DNA of 64,000 bases from Planctomycetota bacterium (GTDB lineage Bacteria; Planctomycetota; UBA1135; GCA-002686595): NCBI GenBank assembly GCA_012959525.1, contig DUDB01000061.1, positions 876 through 64,875 of the forward strand, given 5' to 3'. The notes under the pieces are model-generated. The model was not told the origin of the DNA, did not search any database, and saw only the letters and a list, made by a program, of their open reading frames with translations. Numbering within the stretch: position 1 is the first letter of the stretch; every line of letters starts with the position of its first letter. Position numbers and translations under genes: made by a program. Shown in pieces: positions 16,937-25,606 of the stretch.

Positions 16937-18433
16937 ATGCGATTGTCTACGACCTTGGCCCTGATCGGCCCGCTCCTTATTGAATCCGTTCATGCCAACC
17001 AAGACTGGTCGGTGAGCTTGGTCCAACCGGGCGAGGCCCTGCCAGCTCTCGTCCTTCCCACGATCGACGGCAAGGCAACCGTGGATCTGGCTGACCTGCG
17101 TGGCAAGAAGGTGCTCCTGATTCAGTTCGCCTCCTGGTGAGCAGGCTGCAGAAAACACGTGCCGGTCTGGCACGAGAAGACAAGAGCCCTGCGTGAGTCG
17201 GGGGAGTTGGTCGTGATCGGAATCACCCAGGAGCAGCATCCCGACCGCTGCAGGCTGTACGCCCAGTGGCAGGGCATTGAGTGGCCCATTCTCTGGGACC
17301 CCTTCAACTTGACGGGCTCTGCGGCTGTGCCCGTGGTCCTCGCAGTGGACGAGGCCGGTGTCATCAGCCCCGGGCGACTGGATGTGCGACGCATTGAAGA
17401 GCAGGTGGTGGAGGGCTGGATGGCCACCCCTCCAGCGAAGCCCGGCCCAGCTGCCCGTCGACCCTATCCCGGCATTGTGCCGCCCTCGACCCGTGCCGCC
17501 GCACGCTCCTCGGGTGACAAGGCCCAAGCCGCGCTGAGTCGATTGCTCTGGAGCAGAACCACGGGGGAAGAACGTCTCGACGGGGCAGCCTATGCGGATG
17601 TACTGGAGACCCTGGAGAAAGCGGCCCTGGCGCCGGAAGCCGACCCTGCCCTAACCTTTCACCACGGTGTGGCGCTGCGCATGCGCTATGACAGCGAACA
17701 TCGCCGAACAGGGGATTTCCAGCGGGCGCTTGACGCCTGGATGGCCGCTCTCGGCCGGCGGCCTTCGCAGTACATCTGGAGACGGCGCATCCAGCAGTGG
17801 GGACCGCGCCTCGACAAGCCCTACCCCTTCTATGACTGGGTCGAGGAAGCGCAGACGACCCTGATTGCCGCAGGTTCAGTCCCGCACCCGATCCAGATCC
17901 CGCTGTCCGGGGCGGAGCTCGCCAGCGGCACGCGGGAGATTCCCATCCGCAACATCCAGAACATCCATCCCGATCCTGAGGCGGCCCTCAAGCGAGATAG
18001 CAAGCACCTGATCGAGCTCGAGTCGACCGTGTGTCTGCACACCGGCGTAACCTCCAAGCGGGTACGCGAGCCCGCCGGAAGCTCGCGCATCCATCTGGTC
18101 TTGCGACCCACGAATGGCGCACACTTTGAACCGGCCGCGGGGCCAGCCAAGATCTGGATCGATGTCCCCTCGGGTTGGAACACGCCCCGCCAGTTGTTGA
18201 CGGCCACCTCCCCCACCGATCCCGATGCCGCCCTGCTGGCCGAGTTCGAGGTGCGACCTCCGCAGCCCGATCTCACCAAGCCCCCGGCCTCCCCCACACT
18301 GCCCGCGACCATTCGCGGAACGGCCTTCTATTTCGTCTGCGAAGACGAGGGCGGAGAGTGCCAGTTCCTGGCCCAGGATTTTGAGATCCTGATTCGGGCC
18401 CCCCAGTTCGATCCTCCAGAATCAGGCAAGTAG
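16937..18433 (+). CDS. Putative selenoprotein: thioredoxin-fold (TlpA-like) protein with a UxxC active site, TGA at 17138-17140
   Basis: If TGA at 17138-17140 is read as selenocysteine, one 498-residue protein results. It has a signal peptide (MRLSTTLALIGPLLIESVHA), a TlpA/ResA-like start (PGEALPALVLPTIDGKATVD), then KKVLLIQFASW-U68-A-G-C71-RKHVPVW. U68 sits exactly where these folds have the first Cys of CxxC. A WPILWDPF segment and the cis-Pro loop AVPVV (Pro132) follow. Without the TGA read-through, the upstream piece is a useless 67-residue stub and the downstream piece lacks its signal and first strands. The remaining about 310 residues are a C-terminal extension of unknown fold with a notable IWRRRIQQWGPRLDKPYPFY stretch. 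A ribosome-binding site (gaagg, 16926-16930) precedes the ATG. Probable periplasmic thiol/selenol oxidoreductase; the partner is unknown. Confidence 0.85.
17141..17192 (+). promoter_or_regulatory. Candidate bacterial SECIS element directly after the TGA
   Basis: A perfect six-pair stem CGTGCC / GGCACG (17158-17163 with 17169-17174) closes a five-base loop GGTCT, whose first G is 24 bases after the TGA. Bacterial SECIS elements sit in the coding sequence right after UGA and present a small G-starting loop to SelB; the GGUCU loop resembles that of E. coli fdhF. A possible lower stem pairs GCAGGCT (17141-17147) with AGCCCTGC (17185-17192), with one bulged C. No bulged U like the one SelB contacts in E. 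coli is obvious. Found by eye; no folding energy was computed. Confidence 0.7.
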
Positions 18434-18508
18434 TGGGATCAGGCCAGCCCAATGCGTCCCAGGTCGCAGTTGCTTGACGCGGGCTCCGACGCGCCCGACT
18501 CTGGGGCC

Positions 18509-20941
18509 ATGACAAGAATCGGTCTAGGGTGGATGGTGATCTTCTCGGTGTCCGCTGTGGCATCAGCCCAAGAGCAGCTTCAGCCCATCGACGTGGGTTC
18601 GCAGCGTCAGGTCTTCGTCGACCGACACCTCATCGCATCGATGGACGGCGTGCAGCTTGAGCTGGGGCAGCCACGCGACGAGGGGGCCGTCTTCCACTTC
18701 GACCGCTCCTGGGAGGGGCCCTTCTGTGGGTACTCAACGGTAATTGCTGACGGAGACCGATACCTCCTCTACTACCGGGGCCTCCCGGAAGCGGGTGCGG
18801 ACGGCACCAACCGCGAGACCACCTGCGTCGCCATATCAACCGACGGAGTCCGGTGGTCCCGCCCGGACCTCGGGCTGTTTGAGGTCGATGGGACCCTTCG
18901 CAACAACGTCATCCTGGCTGGTGTGGCTCCCGTCACGCACAACTTCAGTCCATTCCTCGACGGCCGGGAGGGTGTGGACCCCGCCGAGAGATTCAAGGCC
19001 CTGGGCGGCAATGAACACTCCGGTCTCGTGGCCTGGACGTCGCCGGACGGTCTGCGCTGGAACAGACTGCAAGAGGAGCCCGTGATCACCGACGGGATGT
19101 TCGACTCGCAGAACGTCGCGTTCTGGTCGGAGGCCGAGCAGTGCTACGCGTGCTATTTGCGTACGTGGTCCGGTGGTGGCTACTCCGGGTTTCGGACCGT
19201 CAGCCGCGCGACCTCGGTAGATTTCATCCACTGGACCGAGTCGGCGCCCATGGCCTTCGGGGATGGGCCGCTGGAGCACATGTACACCAACCAGACCCAT
19301 CCGTACTTTCGCGCACCGCAGGTCTACGTGGGTGTCGCAGCGCGTTTCATGCCCGGGCGTCAGGTGATCTCGGGTGCAGACGCGGCGCGGCTCGGTGTGA
19401 ACCCTCGCTACTTCAATGACTGCTCGGATGCGGTGCTCCTGACCTCTCGCGGTGGGGAGACCTACGAGCGCACCTTTAACGAGGCTTTCATCCGGCCAGG
19501 AATCGGGCTCGAAAATTGGGTCTCACGCTCGAACTATCCGGCACTCAATATCGTCCAGACCAGCCCCACCGAGATGTCTCTGTACGTCAACCAGAACTAC
19601 GCCCAGCATAGCGCCAGACTCCACCGCTACTCGTTGCGGCTCGACGGACTCGCGTCGATCGCGGCCGGGGCCGACGGTGGTGAGTGGCGGACGAAGCCGG
19701 TGGTGTTTAGGGGCTCGCGACTCTCGGTCAACTTTGGAACTTCTGCCCGAGGCGGACTCCGTGTGGAGCTCCAAGATGCAACAGGTAAGCCCATCCCCGG
19801 TTTCACACTCGAGGATGCCGTCGAACAGATCGGCAATGAAATCGACCGGACCGTCTCCTGGAAGGGAGGGTCCGACGTCTCCAGCCTCGCGGAACGCCCC
19901 GTACGACTGCGATTTGTCATGGCGGATGCGGACCTGTTCTCATTCATCTTCGCGCCCGCGACGCAACTTGAGGATGAGACGGAGGCGGCTCTGAGTTTCG
20001 AGCCCCAAACCCTTGAGGTCTCTTCTGTGGAGAAGATCTGGGACGCGGCCCCACACAACGCTTTTACGGACCTCATAAACCTAGATGGGACGCTCTTCTG
20101 CACCTTCCGCGAGGCAGATCGCCATGCCCTTGGTGACAATGGCCGCATCCGTGTGATCGCCCGCGCGGGTGGATCATGGCACTCCATTGCGCTGCTTGAG
20201 GAAGAGGGAGTGGACCTGCGGGACCCCAAGCTCTCCATTACGCCGGACAGACGGATTCAGGTGACCTTTGGTGGTTCCGTCTATGAAGGAAACACCCTCG
20301 TGAGCATGGGCACTCGAGTCACCTTCCTCGACACCGCTGGTAACACGTTTGGAGCCCCCCGGGAGGTTGTTATCGACGACGCCATCCGCTCCAAGCATGA
20401 CTGGCTGTGGCGCGTGACCTGGCATAAGGGCATCGGCTATGGCGTTGTCTACCAACCGGGGGCCGGTCAGTCGCGAACGCATCTGGTGCGGACTTCGGAT
20501 GGTGTGCACTACGAATACGTCACGACCCTGGAGATCTCCGGTCAGCCCAACGAGGCCACGCTGCGATTCGGGGTGGATGACGAGGTCACGGCCATTGTCC
20601 GACGCGAGGGGGACGATGGACACGCCTGGCTCGGGGTGGCGGCACCCCCTTATGATCGGTGGCGGTTCTCCCCTCTCCCCGAGCCGCTCGGAGGCCCGGA
20701 GTTGTTCTCAGTAGGAGGCGGGAGGTGGCTGGTTGCCGGACGACGCTACGGTCCAGATGGGCCGCGTACCGTCGTTGGAATGCTGAGCAGCGATAGCCAA
20801 TGGAGTGACGTGGCGGTCCTGCCCTCCGGCGGAGATACGAGCTATCCGGGTATCGCACGAGATGGCGACTCGGTCATGGTCTCCTACTACTCCAGCCATG
20901 AAGGGCGCACGTCTATCTACCTCGCAAGGCTTGACCGGTGA
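18509..20941 (+). CDS. Secreted two-part hydrolase: GH32/43-like N-half, sialidase-like C-half
   Basis: The start at 18509 gives 810 residues with a signal peptide (MTRIGLGWMVIFSVSAVASA). A frame-open ATG at 18452 adds 19 unlikely residues. The N-terminal about 480 residues have five-bladed-propeller style strands (QVFVDRHLIASMDGVQLEL, GDRYLLYYRGLP, TTCVAISTDGVRWSRPDLG, KALGGNEHSGLVAWTSPDGL), as in planctomycete glycosyl-hydrolase-like proteins. The C-terminal about 280 residues (from VEKIWDAAPHNAFTDLI) resemble exo-alpha-sialidase propellers (LFCTFREADRH, DLRDPKLSITPDRRIQVTFGG). It probably acts on extracellular glycans. The catalytic residues cannot be assigned by eye. It lies 75 bases after the selenoprotein gene; its stop falls inside a leftover domain fragment described separately. 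Confidence 0.75.
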   Translation: MTRIGLGWMVIFSVSAVASAQEQLQPIDVGSQRQVFVDRHLIASMDGVQLELGQPRDEGAVFHFDRSWEGPFCGYSTVIADGDRYLLYYRGLPEAGADGTNRETTCVAISTDGVRWSRPDLGLFEVDGTLRNNVILAGVAPVTHNFSPFLDGREGVDPAERFKALGGNEHSGLVAWTSPDGLRWNRLQEEPVITDGMFDSQNVAFWSEAEQCYACYLRTWSGGGYSGFRTVSRATSVDFIHWTESAPMAFGDGPLEHMYTNQTHPYFRAPQVYVGVAARFMPGRQVISGADAARLGVNPRYFNDCSDAVLLTSRGGETYERTFNEAFIRPGIGLENWVSRSNYPALNIVQTSPTEMSLYVNQNYAQHSARLHRYSLRLDGLASIAAGADGGEWRTKPVVFRGSRLSVNFGTSARGGLRVELQDATGKPIPGFTLEDAVEQIGNEIDRTVSWKGGSDVSSLAERPVRLRFVMADADLFSFIFAPATQLEDETEAALSFEPQTLEVSSVEKIWDAAPHNAFTDLINLDGTLFCTFREADRHALGDNGRIRVIARAGGSWHSIALLEEEGVDLRDPKLSITPDRRIQVTFGGSVYEGNTLVSMGTRVTFLDTAGNTFGAPREVVIDDAIRSKHDWLWRVTWHKGIGYGVVYQPGAGQSRTHLVRTSDGVHYEYVTTLEISGQPNEATLRFGVDDEVTAIVRREGDDGHAWLGVAAPPYDRWRFSPLPEPLGGPELFSVGGGRWLVAGRRYGPDGPRTVVGMLSSDSQWSDVAVLPSGGDTSYPGIARDGDSVMVSYYSSHEGRTSIYLARLDR

Positions 20942-21029
20942 GACCTGGAACTTCCAGTTATGGTATAGGGACAAGCTCTTCGGTGGCGTGGACTACAACT
21001 TCTCGGGTGGCCTAACCGTCACCTTCTGT
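20937..21029 (+). pseudogene. Orphan 31-codon fragment of the shared C-terminal domain
   Basis: In a frame different from the preceding gene, bases 20937-21029 encode GETWNFQLWYRDKLFGGV and then DYNFSGGLTVTFC. This matches the last strands of the shared domain elsewhere in the window (GSEWNYQLWYRDQAAGG, then SNFSDGLQVRFC). The other about 100 residues of the domain are absent. The upstream gene's stop codon overlaps the first codons of the fragment, so the junction lies around 20930-20940. The fragment has no start and no immediate stop. It looks like debris left when the hydrolase gene end replaced an older gene. Confidence 0.7.
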
Positions 21030-21097
21030 GACTACTCAGAATTGACCGAGCGAGTCGGCGCGGCCTTGAACGGGGCGGGCGCTCAAACCCCAGCAGC

Positions 21098-24040
21098 ATG
21101 CTCCCCCTACTCACAGCACTCGCGCTAACGCCCACGCAAACCAGCGTACCGCACCAAGACGGAGAGCAACTGTTCCGTGAGAGTGTGGCTCCACTACTCG
21201 AGTCCCGCTGCTTCCCGTGCCATAGCGCCATTCAGGCCAAGGGGGGGCTTTCATTCGAAAGCAGCCAGGCTCCCGCAGACCTGATTGATCCCAGCAATCC
21301 AAGCAGCAGCCTTCTGATAGAGATGGTGGCGGGGCCCAAGCGAACAATGCCCAAGGGAGAGGCCGCTCTCACTGAGTCGGAGGTCGCCATACTTCTCGAG
21401 TGGATAGAAGCTGGTGGTGCATGGGTTGCGGACGCGATCACCCCTCGCAACTGGTGGTCGCTCCGCCCTCTGCACCCCGTTCCCCCCCCCACACTCCCAG
21501 AAGAGTGGCGCGAATGGAGCCGACAGCCCCTCGATGCGTTCATCCTCCAAACGCTGGAGTCACGTGGGCTGAGTCCTTCGGCTGAAGCGGACCGCCTGAC
21601 GCTGCTGAGGCGTGTGCACTTTGATCTCGTGGGACTTCCACCCACCCCGGAGCGCGTCGAGGCATTCCTGAGAGATGAGCGGCCCGATGCCTATGAGCGA
21701 GAAGTCGAGTACCTGCTCGCGTCGCCGCGCTACGGAGAACGCTGGGCGCGGCACTGGCTGGACGTTGTCCATTACGCCGACACCCATGGCTTTGACAAGG
21801 ACAAACCCCGTCCCAACGCGTGGCCTTACCGGGATTGGGTGATCCGTGCTCTCAATGAAGACTGGCCCTGGAAGCAGTTTGTGTCCGCCCAGGTTGCCGG
21901 TGACGTTTTATTTGAGGGTGACGCCAGCGCAACGGTGGCGACCGGCATGCTCGCAGCCGGGCCCTGGGACTTTGTCGGTCACGTCGAGTTGCGGGAGGGG
22001 ACGGTCGACAAGAAGAAAACCCGCAACCTGGACCGGGACGACATGGTCACGAGTGTCTTCAGCTCCTTCCAGAGCCTGACCGTCCAGTGCGCGCGCTGCC
22101 ATAACCACAAGTTCGACCCGGTCACTCAAGCCGACTACTACAACATCCAGTCCATCTTTGCGGGTGTGGAGCGCGCAGATCGCGAGTACGACGCCGATCC
22201 CAAGCTGGCAACTCTCCGGGCCAAGCTAGAGGCTGAACTGGGAGCTCTGAAGCACGCCGCTGATGATGCGGAGGCGCGCCTCCTCAAGGCGGTGTTGGAC
22301 GATCAGCGTCCGAGCAGTACAGCCCTGAGACTGGAGCGTGAACGGGTCGGGGCGTCGATCCAACAACCCGACCGGACGGGCTCCATGGGGTATCACAGCG
22401 AACTGGAACAGAGGGCCGCCTACCACAAGTGGGTACAGGTCGACTTGGGCGCCACGCGGTCCATCGATAGGGTGGTCATTCATCCTTGTGACGAGGTTTT
22501 CGGAGGGCACCCTGGCCCTGGTTTCGGACTGCCTTCAACACTTGAGTTGAGTATCGCTGCCTCCCCCGATGGAGAGTGGACGGCCGCGGGAAACTGGACC
22601 CAGAAGACCGACGAGTTCCGTCACGGTAATCGGCCCATTCTGTTCGAGTTCGACCCACCTCAATCAGGACGCATAATTCGAATCGGAGTACCCGTGCTAT
22701 GGGAACGAACCTCCGACTACTGCTTCGCCTTGGCGGAACTCGAAGTCTTCTCCTCCGGGGTAAACGTCGCACTGGGTGTCGAAGTCGCGGCATTGGACAG
22801 CATCGAGGCGGGGGAACGCTGGGGAAGGTCCTATCTCGTCGATGGCAAGAGTCCCTGGTCGCCAGCGATGTCTCAGCTCGAGGGCCTGGATCGCCGCTGG
22901 GCCGAGCTCAGGAATGACCTGGAGTCCCTTGCCGAGAGAACCGAGCGGATTGAGAACGAATCCCGTCGAGACACCGTAGCCGCGGAGTTGGCCTCCCTGC
23001 CCCCACCCAAACACGTCTACGCGGTCACCTCCCGCTTCTCGCCAGAGGGCTCGTTCGTACCCCCTCCCGATGGTGTTCCTCGCTCAGTCCACCGCCTGGA
23101 GCGAGGCAGCGTGACACAGCCCCGCGAGGAGAGCGTCCCGGGTGCGATCCAGATCCTCGACCACGCCCCCACATCGTTCGCGTTGGGGGACATGGGCAGG
23201 GAATCCGACCGCAGAGCCGCGCTCGCAAGGTGGCTCACCCATGACGACAACCCCCTCACCTGGCGCTCCATCGTCAACCGCATCTGGCACTACCACTTCG
23301 GACGGGGGATCGTCGACTCCCCCAACGATTTCGGCCGCATGGGGGGGATGCCCTCCCACCCCGAACTCCTCGATCACCTCGCCGCGCAGTTTCGAGATGA
23401 GGGCGGATCGCTCAAGGACCTCCACCGCCGCATATTGCTCTCATCGACCTATCGCCAGTCCTCCGCCCATCGCCCAGGGCCCGCCTCACTCGACGCCAGC
23501 AACCGATTCCTATGGAGGGCCAACCGCCGTCGGCTGGAGGCCGAGGCCTTACGGGATGCGACCCTCGCTATCGCAGGAAACCTGGATCTCAAGGCGGGTG
23601 GACCGGGCTTCCAGCTGTTCGAATTCGAGGATGATCACTCGCCCCGATACAACTACGGGGGCGTTGACCTCGAGGATCCGGCGACCTTTCGTCGGAGTAT
23701 CTACCGGTTCACAGTGCGGTCCGCCCCCGATCCATGGATGACGGTCTTTGATTGCGCGGACCCCTCTCACGGCACGCCCGCTCGATCGGAATCCACGACA
23801 CCCGTTCAGGCACTCTCCCTCCTGAACAGCCCCTTCATGCTGAGGCAAGCGGAGAGGTTTGCGGATCGATTGCGCAGGGAACACCCGGACCAGCCCATCC
23901 TCAATGCGATTCGTTTGGCCTGGCAGCGCGAACCCGATCCGGTGGAACAGCGCCTGATATCGGAGCACGCAGATGAGTACGGTCTTGAGGCCGCCTGCCG
24001 GGTTCTCTTGAACAGCAGTGAGTTCCTGTATGTCGATTGA
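21098..24040 (+). CDS. PSCyt1-DUF1549-DUF1553 (PSD1) planctomycete cytochrome-type protein
   Basis: The 980-residue protein has a short signal-like start, then a haem-type motif C38-F-P-C41-H42 in the PSCyt1 domain (LFRESVAPLLESRCFPCH). DUF1549 follows (PLDAFILQTLESRGLSPS, LLRRVHFDLVGLPPTPERVE) with a second CxxCH at 331-335 (CARCHNHKFDP). A discoidin-like insertion (about 445-545: HKWVQVDLGATRSIDRVVIH to YCFALAELEVFSSG) is next, and then DUF1553 (ALARWLTHDDNPLTWRSIVN, IVDSPNDFGRMGGMPSHPE). Such proteins are abundant in Planctomycetota and linked by genomic context to sulfated or complex polysaccharide use; their biochemistry is unproven. The gene overlaps the DUF1501 gene by 11 bases, so the pair is probably translated together. 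Confidence 0.95.
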   Translation: MLPLLTALALTPTQTSVPHQDGEQLFRESVAPLLESRCFPCHSAIQAKGGLSFESSQAPADLIDPSNPSSSLLIEMVAGPKRTMPKGEAALTESEVAILLEWIEAGGAWVADAITPRNWWSLRPLHPVPPPTLPEEWREWSRQPLDAFILQTLESRGLSPSAEADRLTLLRRVHFDLVGLPPTPERVEAFLRDERPDAYEREVEYLLASPRYGERWARHWLDVVHYADTHGFDKDKPRPNAWPYRDWVIRALNEDWPWKQFVSAQVAGDVLFEGDASATVATGMLAAGPWDFVGHVELREGTVDKKKTRNLDRDDMVTSVFSSFQSLTVQCARCHNHKFDPVTQADYYNIQSIFAGVERADREYDADPKLATLRAKLEAELGALKHAADDAEARLLKAVLDDQRPSSTALRLERERVGASIQQPDRTGSMGYHSELEQRAAYHKWVQVDLGATRSIDRVVIHPCDEVFGGHPGPGFGLPSTLELSIAASPDGEWTAAGNWTQKTDEFRHGNRPILFEFDPPQSGRIIRIGVPVLWERTSDYCFALAELEVFSSGVNVALGVEVAALDSIEAGERWGRSYLVDGKSPWSPAMSQLEGLDRRWAELRNDLESLAERTERIENESRRDTVAAELASLPPPKHVYAVTSRFSPEGSFVPPPDGVPRSVHRLERGSVTQPREESVPGAIQILDHAPTSFALGDMGRESDRRAALARWLTHDDNPLTWRSIVNRIWHYHFGRGIVDSPNDFGRMGGMPSHPELLDHLAAQFRDEGGSLKDLHRRILLSSTYRQSSAHRPGPASLDASNRFLWRANRRRLEAEALRDATLAIAGNLDLKAGGPGFQLFEFEDDHSPRYNYGGVDLEDPATFRRSIYRFTVRSAPDPWMTVFDCADPSHGTPARSESTTPVQALSLLNSPFMLRQAERFADRLRREHPDQPILNAIRLAWQREPDPVEQRLISEHADEYGLEAACRVLLNSSEFLYVD

Positions 24041-25442
24041 ACGCGTGATGAACCGGCGCGCCTTCCTCCGCCACTCGGGTGGTGGTCTGGGGGGGATCGC
24101 TCTCGCGCAGTTGCTGGCCCGGCACCGGCTTGAGGGAGAGTCCCCGATTCGGCACCACGCCCCAACCGCACAAAGGGTGGTGCAGCTGTTCATGTCGGGA
24201 GCGGCGAGCCAATGCGACATGTACGACTACAAGCCGCTGTTGGAGAAGCGCAATGGGCTCCCTTGGGATCCCGGCGAGGATGTGGAGCTCTTCCAGTCTT
24301 CACCGGGGCACGTCATGCAATCGCCCTGGAAGTGGTCCCAGAGCGGGGAGTGCGGAAAATGGATGAGCGGCCTGGTTCCAAACCTCGCCAGATGCGTCGA
24401 CGACATCGCCTTCATCCACTCCATGACCTCCCGCACCAACGTCCACGGGCCAGCGACCTTTCTTGAGTCAACGGGCTTCCTTCTCCCGGGATTTCCATCG
24501 ATGGGGACCTGGATTTCCTACGCCCTGGGCAGCCTCAATGACAATCTCCCGACCTACGTCTGCCTGCCCGACCTCCGCGGATTACCACCGGGTGGACCCA
24601 AGAACTGGTCCAGCGGCTTCCTCCCCGCCAAGTACCAGGCGACGACAATCCAGCCCTCCGCGGACGAGCCCATCGCCAACCTCCATGTGCCACAAGGCTC
24701 CGGCATCACCACAGAGCGTGACGCGGCGGACGTCGAGCTGGTCAAGCACCTCAATCGCCGTCACCTCTTGTTGCGCCAAGGGGATTCCCGGCTGGACGCC
24801 CGAATACGCTCCTATGAGCTCGCGGCGCGTATGCAGCTCGCGGCGCCTGAACTCCTTGACATCTCCGACGAACCCGAAGCCACTCGTCGGGCCTACGGCC
24901 TCGACAATCCGGTGACCGCCGACTTTGGCCTCCGTTGTCTCATCAGCCGTCGGCTGTTGGAGCGCGGGGTTCGGTTTGTCCAGCTGTGGAGTGGTGCCGA
25001 CAATGGATTCCCGCGGCGCAACTGGGACAGCCACGAGAATATTGAAAGGGACCATGGTGACATGGGTCGTTCGATGGACGGCCCGGCGGCGGCTCTCCTT
25101 CAGGATCTGAAGCGGCGCGGGCTGCTTGAGGACACAATTGTCCACTGGACCACGGAGTTCGGTCGAATGCCCTGCAGCCAGGCCAGCCTGGGCCGCGATC
25201 ACAATCCCTTTGGCTTTACCAACTGGCTCGCCGGCGGCGGCATACAGGGTGGCATCTCCTACGGCGCGACCGACGAGTGGTCCTGGCGGGCGGTCGACAA
25301 ACCGACCAATAACTACGACGTGCATGCGACGATTCTCCACGCCCTGGGAATCGACCACACCCGGCTGACCCACCGAACCGATGGTATCGACCGCCGCCTG
25401 ACGGACGTACATGGCCACGTCCTCCACGAATTGCTGGCCTGA
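24030..25442 (+). CDS. DUF1501 (sulfatase-superfamily-like) Tat-exported protein
   Basis: The protein has a twin-arginine signal (MNRRAFLRHSGGGLGGIAL) and then DUF1501 blocks. These are RVVQLFMSGAASQCDMYDYK, HSMTSRTNVHGPATF, ERGVRFVQLWSGADNGF, TIVHWTTEFGRMPCSQ, GRDHNPFGFTNWLAGGG and YDVHATILHALGIDHTRLT. DUF1501 proteins are distant alkaline-phosphatase/sulfatase-fold relatives that almost always accompany PSCyt/DUF1553 proteins. Possible starts are GTG 24018, ATG 24030 and ATG 24048; 24030 is chosen, and any of them keeps the Tat signal. Function is unknown. The overlap with the upstream gene suggests a joint complex or pathway. Confidence 0.95.
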   Translation: MSIERVMNRRAFLRHSGGGLGGIALAQLLARHRLEGESPIRHHAPTAQRVVQLFMSGAASQCDMYDYKPLLEKRNGLPWDPGEDVELFQSSPGHVMQSPWKWSQSGECGKWMSGLVPNLARCVDDIAFIHSMTSRTNVHGPATFLESTGFLLPGFPSMGTWISYALGSLNDNLPTYVCLPDLRGLPPGGPKNWSSGFLPAKYQATTIQPSADEPIANLHVPQGSGITTERDAADVELVKHLNRRHLLLRQGDSRLDARIRSYELAARMQLAAPELLDISDEPEATRRAYGLDNPVTADFGLRCLISRRLLERGVRFVQLWSGADNGFPRRNWDSHENIERDHGDMGRSMDGPAAALLQDLKRRGLLEDTIVHWTTEFGRMPCSQASLGRDHNPFGFTNWLAGGGIQGGISYGATDEWSWRAVDKPTNNYDVHATILHALGIDHTRLTHRTDGIDRRLTDVHGHVLHELLA

Positions 25443-25606
25443 GAGCTCGTCCCGGTCGTCTGTGCGGGCCTTGGGTCCAGGCCTCACGCATCGGCTGCAC
25501 TCAAGGCAAGACTGGAGCCCAAACAGACCGTGGAACCGTCCGCATCCGTCGAGTACGGTCGTGCCCGATCTCCAAGATCGAGTTCTTCTTCCCGTCCCGC
25601 GCGTCC

